Assembly (NCBI GenBank): GCA_963921195.1
Contig: OY992536.1
Coordinates: 92,733,007 to 92,797,006, forward strand
From: Pegoplata infirma
Taxonomy: Eukaryota > Arthropoda > Insecta > Diptera > Anthomyiidae
Direction of reading: 5' to 3'
Length of the DNA stretch: 64,000 bases
Below the pieces are notes generated by a model. It was given only the letters and a program-made list of their open reading frames with translations. It was not told where the DNA came from and did no database searches. A program made the translations under genes and the position numbers. This document shows, piece after piece, positions 1-10,971 of the stretch; position 1 is the stretch's first letter; every line of letters starts with the position of its first letter.

Positions 1-90
1 TACATTTTTTCGATTTTGATTACTAGGGATGAGATTTCCATGCAAATGCATGTTTTTTGTCGATAGTCTAAAAATACTATCGACCAGTTA

Positions 91-2563
91 TCTTTTTTTT
101 TTTTACTTTGAGCCAACACTCAGGGGATGCCCCCTACTAAAGCAATGCATTGTGTTGGTATTAGGAAAATAGGTTATGAGGAGAAGGAAAGAGGGAGTAG
201 TGTTTGTGGACATTTAATTTGAACTTTTCTAAATTATAGCCTACTGGAAAGATTTCTGCGGGGAGTTTGTTCCACATACGGCTAGTTCGACCGAGAAACG
301 AATTTTCTCTGTAATGCGTTGTGCGATACATTGGACAGTCGACAACAAACGGATGTGAGTTGCTGGAAAGGCGAGTACTACGGGTATGCACCCGCGTCTC
401 AGGGATGAGTTCACCCATCTCAGCTGAGCACTTACCGTGGTAATATCGATAGAACAATGACACACAACCCACATTCCGACGATGCTCCAATGAATCAATA
501 GAGCTGGATACCCTACTGTCATTGATGAGCTTCAACGCACTCCTTTGCACCCGATCCAGAAGCTTCAAGATATACCTTGAGGCACCTGCCCAGATATGGG
601 AGTTGTATTCCATTTTCGGTTGGATATAGGCGGTATAAATAGTGAGAAGATCAGACGGGGTGAAGTAATTCTTGCACAGTTTTAAAAAGCCAAGGCACTT
701 GAATGCTTCTTTCGACACTTGAAAAACATGTTGGTTCCATCGAACATCACATTGGATTTTCATGCCTAGAACATCAAGAGTGTCTGATTCCTCAATGGCT
801 ATACCACCCATGGATACAGATGACGCTGATTCCACAAGACGTCTGTGGGTCAGCATACAACATTGGGTTTTACGAGCATTAAAATCGACCTGATTCGCAA
901 GACCCCACTCGGAGATTTTCGTAAGGTCATGATTGAGTGTGTCATTCATGTTCTGCCTCATGGCATCAACCTCAATAAGGCTTGGTCTATGATTAAAGGA
1001 AAATGAATGACAAATGTTGCTGTCATCTGCAAAATAATAGATAGGATTGGAAGTTAGACCCAGAAGGTCGTTAAGAAAAATAAGAAAAAGTGTAGGAGAT
1101 AGAACAGAACCTTGCGGTACCCCTGAATTCAGATGAAACTCATCCGATGAGAACCCATCTATAACAACACGTATAGAGCGGTCTCTAAGAAAGCTCGATG
1201 TAAATCGAGAGAAATCACTACCGACACCAAACGCAATAAGCTTCGAAACGAGTGCACCGTGCCACACACGATCAAACGCCTTGGAAATATCTAGAGCAAC
1301 CACCTTGCTTTCACCAAATTGGTGAATAGAACGACTCCAGCGTTCCGAAAGAAACGCTAACAGGTCTCCCGTAGAACGACCTCTACGAAAGCCATACTGT
1401 CGATCGCACAAGAGTGAATTTGACTCCAAATAATTTACCAGATGGTGATTCATCATGCTCTCCATGACTTTCGAGAGCGTAGAACAAATTGCTATTGGGC
1501 GGTAGTTTTCAGGGTTTGTAGCCTCTCCCTTTTTTGGGATTGGCTGGACGTTGGCCACCTTCCAGCAAGAGGGAAAAACTCCTACCCGGTACGAGTAGCT
1601 AAATAATGTTGCCAAAGGACGAGACAAAGACAAAGCACACCGCTTCAGGACCACAGCCGTAATACCATCCGGCCCCGGAGACTTGTTTATGTTGAGATCC
1701 TCAAGGACCTTTTTAACTGCACGCGCTCGAAAAAATATCTTGGACATAGTAAAGGATACCCTTTCGAGCACGGGAGTTGGTTGATTGCTTTCCGGCAAGT
1801 ATGCATTTCTTGCAAACATGTCAGCAAAAAGGTTGGCTTTACCAACCGGGTCTGTGAATATTTGGTCATTCATTATAAGGGTTGGAATGGATGAACTAGT
1901 ATTATTCTTTACCCTTTTAACAAATGACCAAAAGGTCTTACTACCCCGCGGAGCAGCAAGGACCTTAGCACGCAGACGCTGTTCGTAAAAAAGCTTTTCG
2001 TGTCTGAGTACTCTGGCACATTCATTTCTCGCCTGTTTACGTAACGTGTCAGTAACTGAGTTTTTGTTGTTACTCCAATTACTGAACGCATCCTCTCTGG
2101 ATCTGACTGCATTCCGGCACGTCTGATTAAACCAGCACTTATGTTTTGGTTTAGTCGAAATTTGCTTCGATGGAATGAATAATTTCATTCTAAGCAATAT
2201 CACATTTACTATCATTTCTGCCGCAGCGTTAACATTGTCATCAAGAAAACAAAGTTTCCAATTGAAATGCTGGAAGAACTCCTTAAGCTCAGCCCAACGA
2301 GCCTTTTCATATACAAAAGTAGAGCGCTCCGTTGCTGGTTTTGAAGAACTACGAAGGTCAGAAAATGAAAAGGATGCAGAAATGATGTTATGATCCGAGT
2401 TTCCGAGAGGCGCAAGGATCTCGACTTCGTATTTGTCTGGATGCGAAGTGAGAAAAAGGTCGAGGGTATTACAAAACTGCCCATCAACACACGGAATATG
2501 TGTTGGTTCATTCACAAGTTGCACAAGGTGGTTGTGTGCAGCGAAAAGCTCAACATATAAGCC
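91..2563 (-). mobile_element. 5'-truncated CR1/Jockey-like non-LTR retrotransposon
   Basis: It reads on the minus strand. The 3' end is the poly-T run at about 92-105 (a poly-A tail on the coding strand), preceded by a short 3' UTR with a GGGGGCATCCCC-like hairpin. The 5' end breaks within the endonuclease domain at about 2555-2563, where the hAT's TGCATATTTT-rich DNA resumes. I could not define a target-site duplication. It is nested in the 24-3035 hAT, so it is younger than that insertion. Confidence 0.85.
161..2524 (-). CDS. Reverse transcriptase of a CR1/Jockey-like element, N-terminally truncated
   Basis: The 787-residue frame encodes the end of an apurinic-type endonuclease (catalytic SDHN near residues 43-46) and then a complete reverse transcriptase. 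RT landmarks are SPGPDG near 282, YRPIA near 341, the first catalytic aspartates in ALDISKAFD (410-418), GVPQGSVLSP near 468 and the active-site FADD at 498-501. The C-terminal region holds RMWNKLP, typical of this group. There is no RNase H domain. The nominal first codon (GTG) is not a real start: the frame stays open upstream to about 2560 and is cut by truncation. The remaining 787 codons have no stop, so the insertion is fairly young, but without a full endonuclease or 5' UTR it cannot move by itself. CR1 versus Jockey clade is uncertain. Confidence 0.92.
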   Translation of the reverse strand: MQLVNEPTHIPCVDGQFCNTLDLFLTSHPDKYEVEILAPLGNSDHNIISASFSFSDLRSSSKPATERSTFVYEKARWAELKEFFQHFNWKLCFLDDNVNAAAEMIVNVILLRMKLFIPSKQISTKPKHKCWFNQTCRNAVRSREDAFSNWSNNKNSVTDTLRKQARNECARVLRHEKLFYEQRLRAKVLAAPRGSKTFWSFVKRVKNNTSSSIPTLIMNDQIFTDPVGKANLFADMFARNAYLPESNQPTPVLERVSFTMSKIFFRARAVKKVLEDLNINKSPGPDGITAVVLKRCALSLSRPLATLFSYSYRVGVFPSCWKVANVQPIPKKGEATNPENYRPIAICSTLSKVMESMMNHHLVNYLESNSLLCDRQYGFRRGRSTGDLLAFLSERWSRSIHQFGESKVVALDISKAFDRVWHGALVSKLIAFGVGSDFSRFTSSFLRDRSIRVVIDGFSSDEFHLNSGVPQGSVLSPTLFLIFLNDLLGLTSNPIYYFADDSNICHSFSFNHRPSLIEVDAMRQNMNDTLNHDLTKISEWGLANQVDFNARKTQCCMLTHRRLVESASSVSMGGIAIEESDTLDVLGMKIQCDVRWNQHVFQVSKEAFKCLGFLKLCKNYFTPSDLLTIYTAYIQPKMEYNSHIWAGASRYILKLLDRVQRSALKLINDSRVSSSIDSLEHRRNVGCVSLFYRYYHGKCSAEMGELIPETRVHTRSTRLSSNSHPFVVDCPMYRTTHYRENSFLGRTSRMWNKLPAEIFPVGYNLEKFKLNVHKHYSLFPSPHNLFS

Positions 2564-2564
2564 C

Positions 2565-3015
2565 CAAAATATGCATATTTTTGCATATTTTGGTTAAAAT
2601 GCATATTTTTGCATATTTTGATTTTAAATGCATATTTTGTGCATATTTCCAACTCTTAAATGCATATTTTTGTATATTTTGGCATAAATTAGCAAAAACA
2701 CAAATTGAAATTAATTTTTTTCAAAACTATTTTAAATTTTAAAAACTTATTTTGAAAAAAGAAAAACATTTTTTTTCTTTTTAATTTTTTTATTAGAGAT
2801 TTTCATAATTTCTAAAAAAAAACTTGCTTATGTAAAGTTTTAAATGTTATTTTTTAAGTCCGCCGTTATTTTTTGCTTTTTTAAGAAGTATTTTTCTATG
2901 AAAACAAGATTTTGATTGTACACATTTTATTTTTTAGTGCATATTTTAAGGTTTTTTAGTGCATATTTTTAATTTTTTAGCGCATATTTTAAGCGCATAT
3001 TCTCGATTTTTTAGT
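2565..3015. repeat. TGCATATTTT subterminal repeats of the hAT element
   Basis: This stretch of the hAT right side carries many irregular copies of TGCATATTTT, including several of the form TTTTTTAGTGCATATTTT towards the end. Repeated short subterminal motifs are commonly transposase-binding sites in hAT elements; that role here is inference. Confidence 0.6.
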
Positions 3016-3043
3016 GCATGAAAATCTCATCCCTATTGATTAC

Positions 3044-3611
3044 GAATTTGAGAAATTTTTTTATTTATAGTCAATTAAAATAATGATTAATTTAACAAAT
3101 GAACTGTAATCTTATTAAGATATTATGAAAAAATCTACTACAGTGTAAGAAATTACAACTGTGTTGGAAAAAGTTAAAAATAGATTCATTAAGTTCGTGC
3201 TAAACGTAACATATGGGTAATGAAATGTGATATAATTCCCGTTCGCTTTTTCACCTTAATGTACGTTTAAATAGCTGATCTTAATCTTACACACCTACAG
3301 TGACAATCGAAGAGTGCTGACGAAGGAAGGGTGGCTTCTTCCGAAAGCTGTCGACATCTCCACTTAGCCTGTGTTGTCAATTAATTTTTTTCAGATTTTC
3401 TCATTGTACAACAAAAATAATTATTTCTCAGAAATAATTAATATGGACTCAAACCGAAATAAATAAAAACTTCAGTTATAAAATATAAAAGTCCAACAAT
3501 ATATAAAACAGAATTAAAACTATTATGAAAAAATTTATCTTTTTTGCTTTCCAATATATTGCCAACAATAAAAAAAAGTAAAACCCGATTATTATGTATA
3601 TTTTTAAATTA
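3044..3611. other. AT-rich spacer, no gene seen
   Basis: Mostly A/T runs. A less biased stretch at about 3285-3385 shows no open frame, repeat or RNA motif that I recognise. Confidence 0.5.
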
Positions 3612-3619
3612 ATGTACAT

Positions 3620-5406
3620 TAGGGCGGAGTAATTTTTTTTTCGACAAAATCGTCTAGCATATTCGGATTCTGCATGAAATTCTAAGAAAATATGCCGAAT
3701 AAACCATGTCTCAAAAATCAGTTTTGAAACCCCCCCCCCCCCCCCCCCCCCAATTTTCAAAAATAGACTTTTTAGCTGGGCTTATTATTTGGAATACATT
3801 GTTTTACTAATAAATGTTACTTTTATTTTGTATTAAGAGGTGTACCTGGTATTTTTAGGTACGGGGAATCTATATTTGATATTTATTTTTCTCTAAACCG
3901 CTAGAGGGCGCTAAAAACTTCAGATTTTTTTTATTATGAAGGCAGATACTCTTAGGAGACATTTAGACATTCCCATTTACAGTTTAATTAAATTCCAAAA
4001 ATTCACGATTTCATTCGCGATTTTAATTTTTTAAAATTCACAAAAAATTAAAAAGTGGTGTGGTTTGAAGAGCTATAGCTTCTTAAGTAAATATCGGATT
4101 TTTATAATCAAAATTCAAATTGAAAGCTTAAGTCCTCTTCTTTAAACGTAAAAGTTAAATAATTGTGTCATTAAAAATTTTTATTTTATATGCAAATGCA
4201 TTTTTTGAGTGCATTTTCTTCAACTTTTATCCCTCTTGATTTTTTTTTAATTAACATATTATTCAAATTTTCAATTTTAAGAGAAAAAATCAGTCATCAT
4301 TTTTATGGGACACAAAGGTGTTTTATTTTTAATATTTTTTTTTTAAATTTTGATAATTTTTTCCATATAAAAATAAAAAAAGATAGATTTTTTTTGCTTT
4401 TTCAAAATTTTGTAAATAAATGATTTTTAAATTGTTTAAAAATATACTTTAAAGAGCAGTAACTCCTTAAGTGAATATCGGATTTCTAAAATCAAAATTG
4501 AGATAGACAGCTAAAATCCTCTACTTTAAATTGAAAAGTTCACAAAATTGCTCGATACAAAAAGTAATTTTAAATGCAAATGAAATTTTTGAGTGCATTA
4601 AGAATTCACTCTTTTATTGCCACAATTTGTTGGTACTTTTTTGTTTAAAGTAGTAGGTTTTAGCTTTCAATTTCAATTTTGACTATCAAAATCCGATGTT
4701 TACTTAAGAAGTTATAGATCTTCAAAATACATCGATACACAATTTGAAAATCCGGAAATCATTTATTAACAATTAAAAAAAAAATCTTTTTTTTTTTTTA
4801 TTTAAAAAAGTTTTAAAATTTAAAAAAAATATTAAAAATAGAAGACTTTTATGTCGTATTAAAATGATGACTGATTTTTTTATAAAAATGTCATACTTTC
4901 ATAATATGTTAATTAAAAAAAATCAAAAGAGGTAAAAGTTGACGAAAATGCACTAAAAAATTTAATTTGCATTTAAAATGCATTTTTTGAACGACACACA
5001 TTTTTTTAACTTTCACGTTTATTGTAGAGGACTTAAGCTTTTAATTTCAATTTTGATTTTAAAAATCGGATATTTACTTAAGAAGTTATCGCTCATCAAA
5101 CTACACTACTTTTTCATATTTTGTGATTTTTAAAAATGGAAATCGCGGATAAAATCGCGAGATTTTGGAATTTAATAAAACTGTAAATGGGAATGTCTAA
5201 ATAGCTCCATAGTGTATCTATGCACACAATCTAAAATTCCCAGGTCAAAAATACCCTTTTTTCTCGTGCTGATTGATGGAAAAGGCGTATATCGTACAAA
5301 ACTATTTTTGAAAATTGGGGGGGGGGTCAAAACTGATTTTTGAGACATGAAAATATCCTAGACGATTTTGTCAAAAATTTTGGTCCGAACAATTCACTCC
5401 GCTCTA
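3620..5406. mobile_element. hAT-type foldback element (giant hairpin)
   Basis: Termini TAGGGCGGAGT (3620) and ACTCCGCTCTA (ending 5406) are flanked by the direct repeat ATGTACAT (3612-3619, 5407-5414). The whole 1787 bp folds on itself: 3945-4260 matches the complement of about 4930-5200, and a second inner pair lies at about 4450-4540 and 4625-4720. A C run (3730-3751) on the left arm corresponds to a G run at about 5319-5327 on the right. No coding capacity. The inner arms, with ATGCAAATGCATTTT motifs, resemble the foldback at 56949-58693 although the termini differ. Confidence 0.85.
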
Positions 5407-5414
5407 ATGTACAT

Positions 5415-5846
5415 ATTCAAATAATTTAAAGCGAAAAAAAATCTGGTATGTTGAAAATTTGTAATTCTGCATTTAGAGAAAATAACAAAAATTTTAATCA
5501 AAACATTGATTGACTCATTTAAATTTTTTTGATCAGTAGATTTAATTGAAAATTTTTATATAATAATTTTTTGTATGCATGTGTTAAATTTTACCAAAAA
5601 GGAATTTTATAAAATTATAAGTTCCTCTTAAAAAAAAAATCCCCATTACTTTTACTGCATTCTCAAGAACGCATTTTGGATGCTCTATGATATGCTATAA
5701 AAAGAAGCTGTGCTGCCAAAATCTCGATTTATTTTTGCTGGGGAAATTTTAAGATTTATAATTTTATTTCTGAAAAATATTAATTTTTGTACGTTATGAA
5801 ATGAAAATTTAAAAAAGTTTTGTAATAAAGCTAATGCAATTCAAAT
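5415..5846. other. AT-rich spacer, no gene seen
   Basis: No open frame above background and no clear repeat. About 5690-5740 reads like the complement of part of 13880-13925 (GCTGTGCTGCCAAAATCTCG), so it may be a decayed fragment of the element at 13872-15467. Confidence 0.35.
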
Positions 5847-5848
5847 TA

Positions 5849-6215
5849 CCCGGTGAAAAATGATTCATATATGACCATATATGCCTTCATACAATGTCAT
5901 ATATGTCCATATGTGTAGCATATATCGACATGTATGGCACTGTATGCAGACATATATGATCATATTTGTAACATATATGTCCATATACGTAAAATGAGGC
6001 CATATGAACATATATGACATATATGCTCCAAATATGACCACATATGTCATATATGGTCATATGCCCTCATTTTACGTATATGGACATATATGTTGCAAAT
6101 ATGATCATATATTACTACATACAATTTCATATATAACCATATATGATCATATATGCACGTATATGCATCCATATATTCACATATATGTATCCATATATGC
6201 TCATTTTTCACCGGG
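5849..6215. mobile_element. TA-flanked palindromic MITE built of CATATATG motifs
   Basis: Terminal inverted repeats CCCGGTGAAAAATGA (5849) and TCATTTTTCACCGGG (ending 6215) are flanked by TA on both sides, as for Tc1/mariner-type insertions. The 367-bp interior is almost entirely variants of CATATATG and is self-complementary about a centre near 6033 (for example TTTTACGTATATGGACATAT and its complement). Open frames on both strands here are by-products of the repeat. Confidence 0.8.
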
Positions 6216-6217
6216 TA

Positions 6218-7209
6218 TTTAAAAAATTCGATTAATCGATAATAGCTGTTAACGGCGATTTTTTTAATCGTAATCGCGATTATGAAATATCTTGATTATT
6301 TGAAAACTCTTATTTAAAATCAAATTCATTAGAGATTTTATGCCTTTTAAAAATTACGGTGTAAAGAAAACAAATATAAAATCAAAATCCACTACTTATA
6401 CTACACTTACCTCAATTAAACGCTTTAATTGGCTTCTATAAAGAAAATGTCTGCTTTTAATTCTGGTTTTATTATTTACAGTTGATGATGATAATACGAT
6501 TGTTTGAGTGTTTTTGTTGGCATGTACGTTAGTTAGTATGTGTGTGTAAACGAGTTGATTAAAGTTGATTTACAATAATTGCAGTAGTTTGTGATGTTTG
6601 CTATTCTTGTTACTTTTACAATTTCACAAATTTTATTGTTGATGATAATGTTAATTACTTCTAAATAGTAGTAGTAGACACTTGTTTTTAATTTTTTTAT
6701 TTTTATGTATACATAATTACAATTGTCTTTATTTATTTGTTTATTGTAGTATAATTTTACAATTTCAATTAAATTGTTTGTTTTTAATTACTTGTTGCTG
6801 TTGTTGTTGTTGTAACCGTAATTGTTGTTGTAGTATAGTCAGGGGTACCATCATTGTTTATTATTTCGTCTACAGATTACACACTTGATAAAATTAAGGA
6901 AAATTTTTGTAATAATTGGTTTAATCAAAAAAACATTGTAAATACAATGTAATTTATATATTTTGTTACATTTTCAAAATGTAAACAAAGTGTTCAAATA
7001 CAAACTAACCCAAGTTAATAATGTTTTGATATGTTTGCTAGATCATTTCGACAATTATAAAATTTAGAATTTCGAGTCACAATACCTGCCAAGCAATAAT
7101 TGCGGCAGAGTTGATTGTACGAAAATTTATGAAAAAATTTTGCGAGGCCATCTGCCAATTTTTTGACCAAATCCGTCTCGAAAATTACGAATTTTTGGGT
7201 TTTTTTTGC
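6218..7209. other. Possibly unique host DNA with TTG microsatellite
   Basis: Composition here looks more like ordinary fly intron or intergenic DNA than transposon. An interrupted (TTG)n tract lies at about 6797-6835. No splice-supported exon, tRNA or open frame of interest was seen. Confidence 0.4.
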
Positions 7210-7312
7210 GGAAAGTATTTAAATTAAGGTGGACCTCCAATTGGGGAAAGTATTTAAATTAAGGTGGACCTCCAATTGGGGAAAGTATTTAAATTAAGGT
7301 GGACCTCCAATG
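7210..7312. repeat. Three tandem copies of a 35-bp unit
   Basis: Units start at 7210, 7245 and 7280 and begin GGAAAGTATTTAAATTAAGG. They are identical over nearly all of their length, which suggests recent amplification. The last copy ends where the flank diverges. Confidence 0.9.
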
Positions 7313-7894
7313 TATGGGAAATTGAAAACTCATCTGTTTCAAAATCGGAGGTCAATTTTTTGTGAGGTTAAAATAAAAATACGAAATTGATCGGTTGAAA
7401 ATTTCCGTCCCGCACGCGCGTTCAATATAAAATAAATGTTGTGCGATATATACATTTTTTTAATGAGCTAAACACAAATATCTTAAAAATTTTAAAATCT
7501 GTCAAATGGTTTTCAAATTATTGGTCTTTTTTTTCAAATTTTAACGATATCTTCGACCAATTTAATTTTTTTTTTTTTGATATTCGTTATTAATTAACTT
7601 CTGATTAATTTTTATTAAAAAATAAAAATTGTTTTAATTCCCTTTGCTACTTGTAGTATTGGGTTTTTATTTTTGCTAAATAATCTTGACAATGGAATTT
7701 GACAAATTCCGAAACACGTGTCGTTTAAGTCTTGCAAAAAATGACCAACACAAATAAATTTAAAACAGAAAGAATTTTCTTGAAAATTATTCTATGAGAA
7801 TATTATAGTTTTAATTAGTAAACGCAATAATGACCTCGAGCTAGACTAAACCTACTCAAAATATAATTATAAAGGTCGATTAAAATCAATTTTT
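7313..7894. other. AT-rich spacer, no gene seen
   Basis: Nothing supported beyond low-complexity A/T tracts. Confidence 0.4.
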
Positions 7895-7978
7895 GTTATT
7901 CCCTCCACCCTAGTGATAGAGGGTATATATAAGTTTGTAACACCTCGAAATATTGGTCTAGAACCCCATAAAGTATAT

Positions 7979-9400
7979 GGGGCATTCCATGTCAAATCGG
8001 ACACTTTGAAAAAATTTTTTTTAGATTTTCCCAATTTGTTTACAGTTTTTAGTACCCTTCGAAAACTCCTTCGCGGTAAATTTTCAGATTTTTTTGATGA
8101 CCCATTCAAAAGATATCGAATTTTTAAAAATTGGTAGTTTGTTCCTTTACTCAAACTTATTTTTCTCATAACTTCTTCAATAATGGTCCAAATTTAAAAT
8201 TTTTTTGTCAAAATTTTTTGTTTTTTTACGTGCTTTAAAAAAAAAATCCCAAAAAATTCTTAAAAGCGCTCTAGCAAGCTCTTTGTCTCCCGCTCTTAAT
8301 ATTTTGGAACTTTTTAACAGAAGGTACGAAAACTGTTAGACGAGGAAAATACGATAATGTTAAATTAACATTGTTGGTTTGACAAATAATGCTAACTTTT
8401 TATATCGAAAAAGCGCTTAAAAAATTAAAAAAAAAAAGTATCAATTTATAATTTTTATGTTAATATTATTTAGGAAATACCTTTAAAAGTGTTTAAAACA
8501 AATTGTCAGCAAATAAAAAGTCATTGGATTTCCCGATAATCCACAAAAAAAAACTTTTTTTACAGCTAGATGAAAAAAAACGCTAGCTTTAGTCTGAAAA
8601 TCACCAAACTGCAACACTTTTTTTTTGTTTATATCGAACTTAAGGGATTTTTTTTTGTTTGATCAAACGTCCAGTTCGATGGCGGACTTAGCAAAGGGAA
8701 TTTAAGAGCGGCTTTAACAGAAGAAGAGCGAGTTCAGATATCTTTAGTATTGATACTCCTTGGCTCTAGTATGCGATTTTTAAGTTTTAAAATTTAAATC
8801 TCATTTTTGAAAATGTTTGTACTCCTTGATTTTTTTTAAATTTTTTTGTGTAAAACTTTTATCGATTCTACAAATTTTTTGCCCAGGAAGATCGTCGGAA
8901 AACGATTATTACTATTTTTTTAAATTTTTTGAAAAAAAATTATTGTAATTTTTCAATCTTAAAATCATTTCTACTGCTCCAATGGTGCATCATAGAGGGG
9001 ACATTTATAAGACCGACCCCCATTAATTTTTACGTCTTAACATTTCTTTGGAACAAACTAATACCCTATCTCCAATTTTTAAGGGGACTCCCACAAAACG
9101 ACATTTTTTTAAATTTGCTCCAATAGCTCTAACTGCCCTAATAGTGCCCTTAGATCAATCAAATGTACGACCGACCCACAATATTTTTTAAGTCCAAACA
9201 TTTTCTCTGAAAACACCTACCCTTTATCTCTAATTGTTAAGGCGGTCCCCATACATTTTTTTTATTTTTGTAAATTTGTTTTATTTAATCAGCTTTTACC
9301 TGTCCAATGGTGCGTCCGAGAGGGGCCCATTTATTTTTACCCTCCAACATTTTTGTAAAACATACCACAGCCCTATCTCCACTCCCTAAGTAGGCTTTGA
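7979..9400. mobile_element. Foldback end (GGGGCATTCCA type) plus low-copy repeat units
   Basis: GGGGCATTCCATGTCAAATC begins at 7979 immediately after ATAT, inside the Helitron's TATATA tract. I did not find the matching right end. From about 8760 the DNA is an inverted relative of 43940-44590: the ATTTAAATCTCATTTTT block and then about three loose repeats with 'cctatctcc...taaggggactccc' and 'gaccgaccc' blocks. The two parts may be different insertions; the boundary near 8700 is uncertain. Confidence 0.45.
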
Positions 9401-9548
9401 AAGACTATCTTGCAAGGTCCGTCCGTCTGTCCGCCTGTCTGTTGAAAACACGCTAACTTTTGAAAGACTTGGCTCCTGAAGTTTGGCATATATGTTGGGA
9501 ATTTACCTGGTCAGGTTGGTATTGCAACCCAGCGAAATCGGTCCACTG

Positions 9549-10538
9549 CACTGTGGCCGAAATCACTGATCTAGCGGCGTTTAAGTCAAAATTAAAAAAT
9601 TAAAACTGATTAATGTTTTGCACTGTATCGATTACCTATACTTTACAGAGAAAATTAACGTTTTTACTTTTGTTTTTCTCTTAAAATTCGCACAGCTGTA
9701 AGCTATCAAATATACATTTTCTGCAGCAAGTGTGTTAAAGGAATTTGTGGCCAAATTACTCAGTAAGTTTTTCTTGACACTTTTAAGTCAATTGTTTATG
9801 CATTTTGAGCCAAAAAGTTTTAATTGAAAGTAAAAGATATGTTTTAACTCAAAAATAAATGTTTGTGCCCTGTGTGTATCTAGTTTATTATTAGTTCATT
9901 ATAGAAGTTTACTTTTGTGATATAAACTATAGTTTCATGGACTGCAACTTTTGAAATTCGATCGTATTCGATCCAATTCCTGTTTTGTTTATTATTTTGG
10001 GTTATTTTTGTTGTGACGTTTCAGTATGGCGTGCTAGTTCGCGCAAGTTGTTCGGTTTTTAGGGTCCATCTGCCTGTCCAAATAAACAGTATAAACGCGA
10101 TACAGACCACAATTTTCAATCGATTTGGCTGAAATTTGAAATTTAAGTTTCTTTTATCGCAAGAACAAAACCTATTAAATATTGACAAAATCAATCTATG
10201 TTAATCCATAGCCCCCATGTAAATGTCCCCTTCAAGTTTTACTTAAATACCCCTAACAATAGTATTCAAGATATCCTATTGAAATTCGACCGATAAATGT
10301 TTTTTATATTCATAAACAATTGCTCTAAATTTTAACGGAATCGGATGATTTTAATTTCTATGCTTCATACAAACCACCCTCCCAATATACACACAAATTT
10401 CCCAAAATACATAAAAATAAATAAATATTGTTTAAAAATTAATTCTTTAAAAATTTTATAATCGCAAATAAGCATTGGTCTTTATTATTTTACATTTCCG
10501 AATTAAGCGCCGCTAAATTGTCCATTTCGGCCACTGTG
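9549..10538. mobile_element. Transib-like MITE inside the Helitron
   Basis: Ends are CACTGTGGCCGAAAT at 9549 and ATTTCGGCCACTGTG ending at 10538. They are complementary except at one base (CACTGTGG versus CACAGTGG). The next inner blocks also pair (TAGCGGCG against CGCCGCTA). The Helitron reads '...cggtccactg' before and 'cactggttcg...' after, so CACTG (9544-9548, 10539-10543) is a 5-bp target duplication. CAC(A/T)RTG-like termini plus a 5-bp duplication are the Transib hallmark; the terminus also resembles the V(D)J heptamer. The 990-bp interior has no transposase. Confidence 0.7.
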
Positions 10539-10971
10539 CACTGGTTCGAAAGTTATGAGCAAAGGACTGCATTTCGGCAAGGGTTTTTCGTGAATTTTCG
10601 AGATAAAAAACACGCTAACTTTTTAAAGGCAATTCTGAGGTGGCTGAAGCTTGGCATATATATTTTTCGTTAAACATGTTTTAAAAACATTGGTAAGTCA
10701 CACAAATATTTTACAACTTATTTGTGTCACTAAAAAATATTTTTACACTTTTAGTAAATTATGTTTTTTTTCTTGCAAAGTACTTCAAAAAAAAAGTTTC
10801 TTACACAAAATAAAATATTTCTAATCAAAAATGTTATTTTTTTCACGTTAGAAAATTTACTATCACTTAAAAAGGGCATCGTGGAGAGTATTCATAGATT
10901 CGGTCAAGTCGAATTTAACTTTTCTACTTTTTTATTCTTATTTTTCCCCTTTTTGAAATAAAATATATTTG

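Larger units (their letters stand above)
24..3035. mobile_element. hAT-type element containing a nested retrotransposon
   Basis: The ends form an inverted repeat: TAGGGATGAGATTTCCATGC at 24 and its near-complement ending at 3035. An 8-bp direct repeat TTGATTAC (16-23 and 3036-3043) flanks it. An 8-bp duplication plus a TAGGGATG terminus is the hAT signature. No transposase is present, so this copy is non-autonomous. The element's own DNA is 24 to about 90 and about 2564 to 3035; the rest is a retrotransposon that landed inside it. Near the left end, 59-85 forms a small hairpin (GTCGATAGT / ACTATCGAC). Confidence 0.85.
7895..10929 (+). mobile_element. DINE-1-like Helitron copy 1, interrupted
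   Basis: Forward copy. The 5' end carries the CCCTCCACCCTAGTGATAGAGGG palindrome-like start (7900s) followed by TATATATAAGTTTGT and the 'cctcgaaatattggtctag' block. The middle resumes at about 9417 with the CCGTCCGTCTGTCCG tract and AAAACACGCTAACTTTTGAA. The 3' end at about 10897-10929 has the ATTCGG...CGAAT hairpin and TTTAACTTTTCTACTT, where other copies end in CTTG. Two foreign segments lie inside: a foldback with other repeat DNA (7979 to about 9400) and a Transib-like MITE (9549-10538). The family resembles Drosophila DINE-1/INE-1 in its TATACCC palindrome, CCGTCCG tract and terminal hairpin. No protein is encoded. Confidence 0.75.

Noticed and set aside
241..2511. Several 60-99 residue open frames overlapping the reverse transcriptase on either strand
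   Set aside because: They are shadows of the RT frame with no recognisable domains.
5865..6222. Two open frames rich in Tyr, Ile and His across the palindromic MITE
   Set aside because: They arise from CATATATG repeats read on both strands.
6682..6888. A small open frame with a poly-Cys run
   Set aside because: It is the TTG microsatellite read in one frame; no signal peptide or cysteine pattern of a known peptide.
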